Shown one piece after another: positions 63,023-64,000 of a DNA stretch of 64,000 nucleotides. Position 1 is the first letter of the stretch; every line of letters begins with the position of its first letter. Both the position numbers and the translations under genes were made by a program. The stretch lies in contig JAFABB010000030.1 of NCBI GenBank assembly GCA_023426245.1, forward strand, positions 124,001 through 188,000, given 5' to 3'. Below the pieces are notes generated by a model that was not told the DNA's origin, did not search any database, and worked only from the letters and a program-made list of their open reading frames with translations. Origin of the DNA: Bacillota bacterium. GTDB taxonomy: Bacteria; Bacillota; UBA4882; UBA8346.

Positions 63023-64000
63023 TTAAAACCATCTATAAATAAGCATAAACCGATCCCGTTCGAATTCACATTGTAAAGTCAGTTGCCCTATTTGATCAAT
63101 CGTATAATTCAATTTCAAGACATCCAATGTCTTATAATAAAAGCTATAACTGATTTCCATGTCCAAGCGATCTTGGGCTATCGGAATACTGGCTTTTGAG
63201 GAAGCTTCCAAGATATCAAAATGATAATTCCATTCGAGACGATTCAATAATGATAATGTTCCGCTGTGTTTCAGTTCCAACAGGTATGTGGTTTGATTGG
63301 CGCTATACAAGCCATCAAAAGTATACTGAGCAATCCATAGAACAGAATATTGATTGCCAATGGGGATTTCCATATATCCCTTTGCTTGCTCCCATTGACT
63401 CTCCGTAAAATTATATTTCAACAACAAATCTGTAATATTATTGCCGATATGCCAGTTGAATTCGGCAACACCATTACAAGTGTGCTCCGGATTATCATCA
63501 AATTCAAAAGGTGTATCACCGGTTCGTCGAATATCCTCATAAGTTAATTGATAATACCCGCCATTCTCCCACTTGTAACGATATTGACCTGAGGCACCTA
63601 ACTCTGTGCGCTGATCGCCCCCGCTATAAACAAATTCCTCAAGGCTGCCTCCGAATTTCCAATGTTCCAAACCTGCCGGAGTATGATAATATTGAGCCCG
63701 GATTCGGGAACGATCTTGTGTGACCCCGGTCGGGGTTTCCTCAAAATGGCCCGTTCCAATCCGCAAAAAATTCCACGCCGGTGTCAACAATAGTTCAGTG
63801 CTTTCGCCGACGATTTGATCCCGGCCATACTGATACTGATTTTTTTGATAATCGGTTTCAATGATATTTCCAGCGACCTTGAACTGCTGTTTCCATTCAA
63901 AGTTGTTCTTCACCATGTCCAACTCATCTTGATTCTGGCGGAATATCAGCCCGGCAAAGAAATTAGGCAGTTTATAGCCGACACTCAACCGGGACTGTAT
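63023..64000 (-). CDS. Beta-barrel outer-membrane-like protein (5' part beyond window)
   Basis: The minus-strand frame is open to the last base, so the N-terminus is missing; the TTG at 63988 is internal. At least 325 residues, built of alternating short amphipathic strands rich in Tyr, Trp and charged turns (RLSVGYKLPNFFAGLIFRQ, 'GLEHWKFGGSLEEFVYSGGD', 'LRLEWNYHFDIL'-like strands, 'LTLQCEFERDRFMLIYRWF' at the end). The terminal Phe and strand pattern suggest an outer-membrane barrel. Strand count exceeds 16. No function can be assigned; a role as porin or surface channel is possible. Confidence 0.7.
   Translation of the reverse strand: MQSRLSVGYKLPNFFAGLIFRQNQDELDMVKNNFEWKQQFKVAGNIIETDYQKNQYQYGRDQIVGESTELLLTPAWNFLRIGTGHFEETPTGVTQDRSRIRAQYYHTPAGLEHWKFGGSLEEFVYSGGDQRTELGASGQYRYKWENGGYYQLTYEDIRRTGDTPFEFDDNPEHTCNGVAEFNWHIGNNITDLLLKYNFTESQWEQAKGYMEIPIGNQYSVLWIAQYTFDGLYSANQTTYLLELKHSGTLSLLNRLEWNYHFDILEASSKASIPIAQDRLDMEISYSFYYKTLDVLKLNYTIDQIGQLTLQCEFERDRFMLIYRWF

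Noticed and set aside
1..64000. CRISPR array, prophage, complete insertion sequence, tRNA or rRNA gene
   Set aside because: No regularly spaced identical repeats, transposase, integrase or phage structural genes, and no recognisable tRNA or rRNA sequence were found on reading the intergenic regions.

Overview
The window looks like a chromosomal segment of a fermentative, endospore-forming Bacillota that probably also has an outer membrane. Evidence: a complete spore-germination receptor tricistron (57.2-60.9 kb), strong AGGAGG-type ribosome binding sites with frequent TTG starts, moderate-to-low G+C, and three exported beta-barrel-like proteins ending in Phe (17.0, 53.2 and 63.0 kb). That combination fits diderm spore formers such as Negativicutes or Hydrogenispora-like Limnochordia. 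The taxonomic placement is inference; no rRNA or tRNA gene is visible.

Layout. 0-4.8 kb: a redox/electrophile-detoxification block on the minus strand (two nitroreductases, Zn alcohol dehydrogenase, SDR, 4-OT tautomerase, Fe-S aldo/keto reductase), divergent from an HxlR-type regulator with an inverted repeat between them. 4.8-5.3 kb: relic of a GH29 fucosidase plus small repeats. 5.4-11.3 kb: oligopeptide ABC transporter oppABCDF. 11.3-17.5 kb: accessory region of small exported proteins, a DUF4288/DUF4279-type putative immunity fusion, a pentapeptide-repeat protein, an unusual 21-nt-periodic repeat tract and a small beta-barrel gene. 17.8-29.2 kb: an alpha-glycoside utilisation cluster (two permeases, YesM/YesN-like two-component system, solute-binding protein, GH31 YicI-type alpha-xylosidase, GH36 alpha-galactosidase), with a shared 40-bp promoter element in front of its two transport units. 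29.5-37.6 kb: an MBL hydrolase, then cell-wall related genes (NlpC/P60 peptidase, YkuD transpeptidase, SGNH/DltD-like protein with an MBOAT acyltransferase, L-Ala-D/L-Glu epimerase, class A beta-lactamase-fold hydrolase). 37.8-43.2 kb: ethanolamine catabolism (eutA, permease, eutB, eutC), closed by a strong terminator. 43.3-45.7 kb: carboxynorspermidine synthesis. 45.9-56.8 kb: secreted plant-polysaccharide enzymes (two GH43-ricin paralogues, a GH3 with an inserted domain, a CBM6-CBM32-beta-helix protein) and a porin-like protein. 57.2-64 kb: germination receptor genes, a membrane HD-GYP phosphodiesterase and a truncated beta-barrel gene at the window edge.

Functionally the window describes a saprophyte that degrades hemicellulose side chains outside the cell (GH43, GH3, CBM protein), imports the oligosaccharides through a YesMN-controlled ABC importer and trims alpha-linked xylose and galactose inside (GH31, GH36). 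It salvages peptides and probably muropeptides (Opp, NlpC/P60, epimerase), uses ethanolamine as a carbon or nitrogen source without visible microcompartment genes, and makes a norspermidine-type polyamine. No complete mobile element, CRISPR array or prophage is visible. The least explained parts are the 11.3-17.5 kb accessory stretch and the cell-surface acyltransferase pair.
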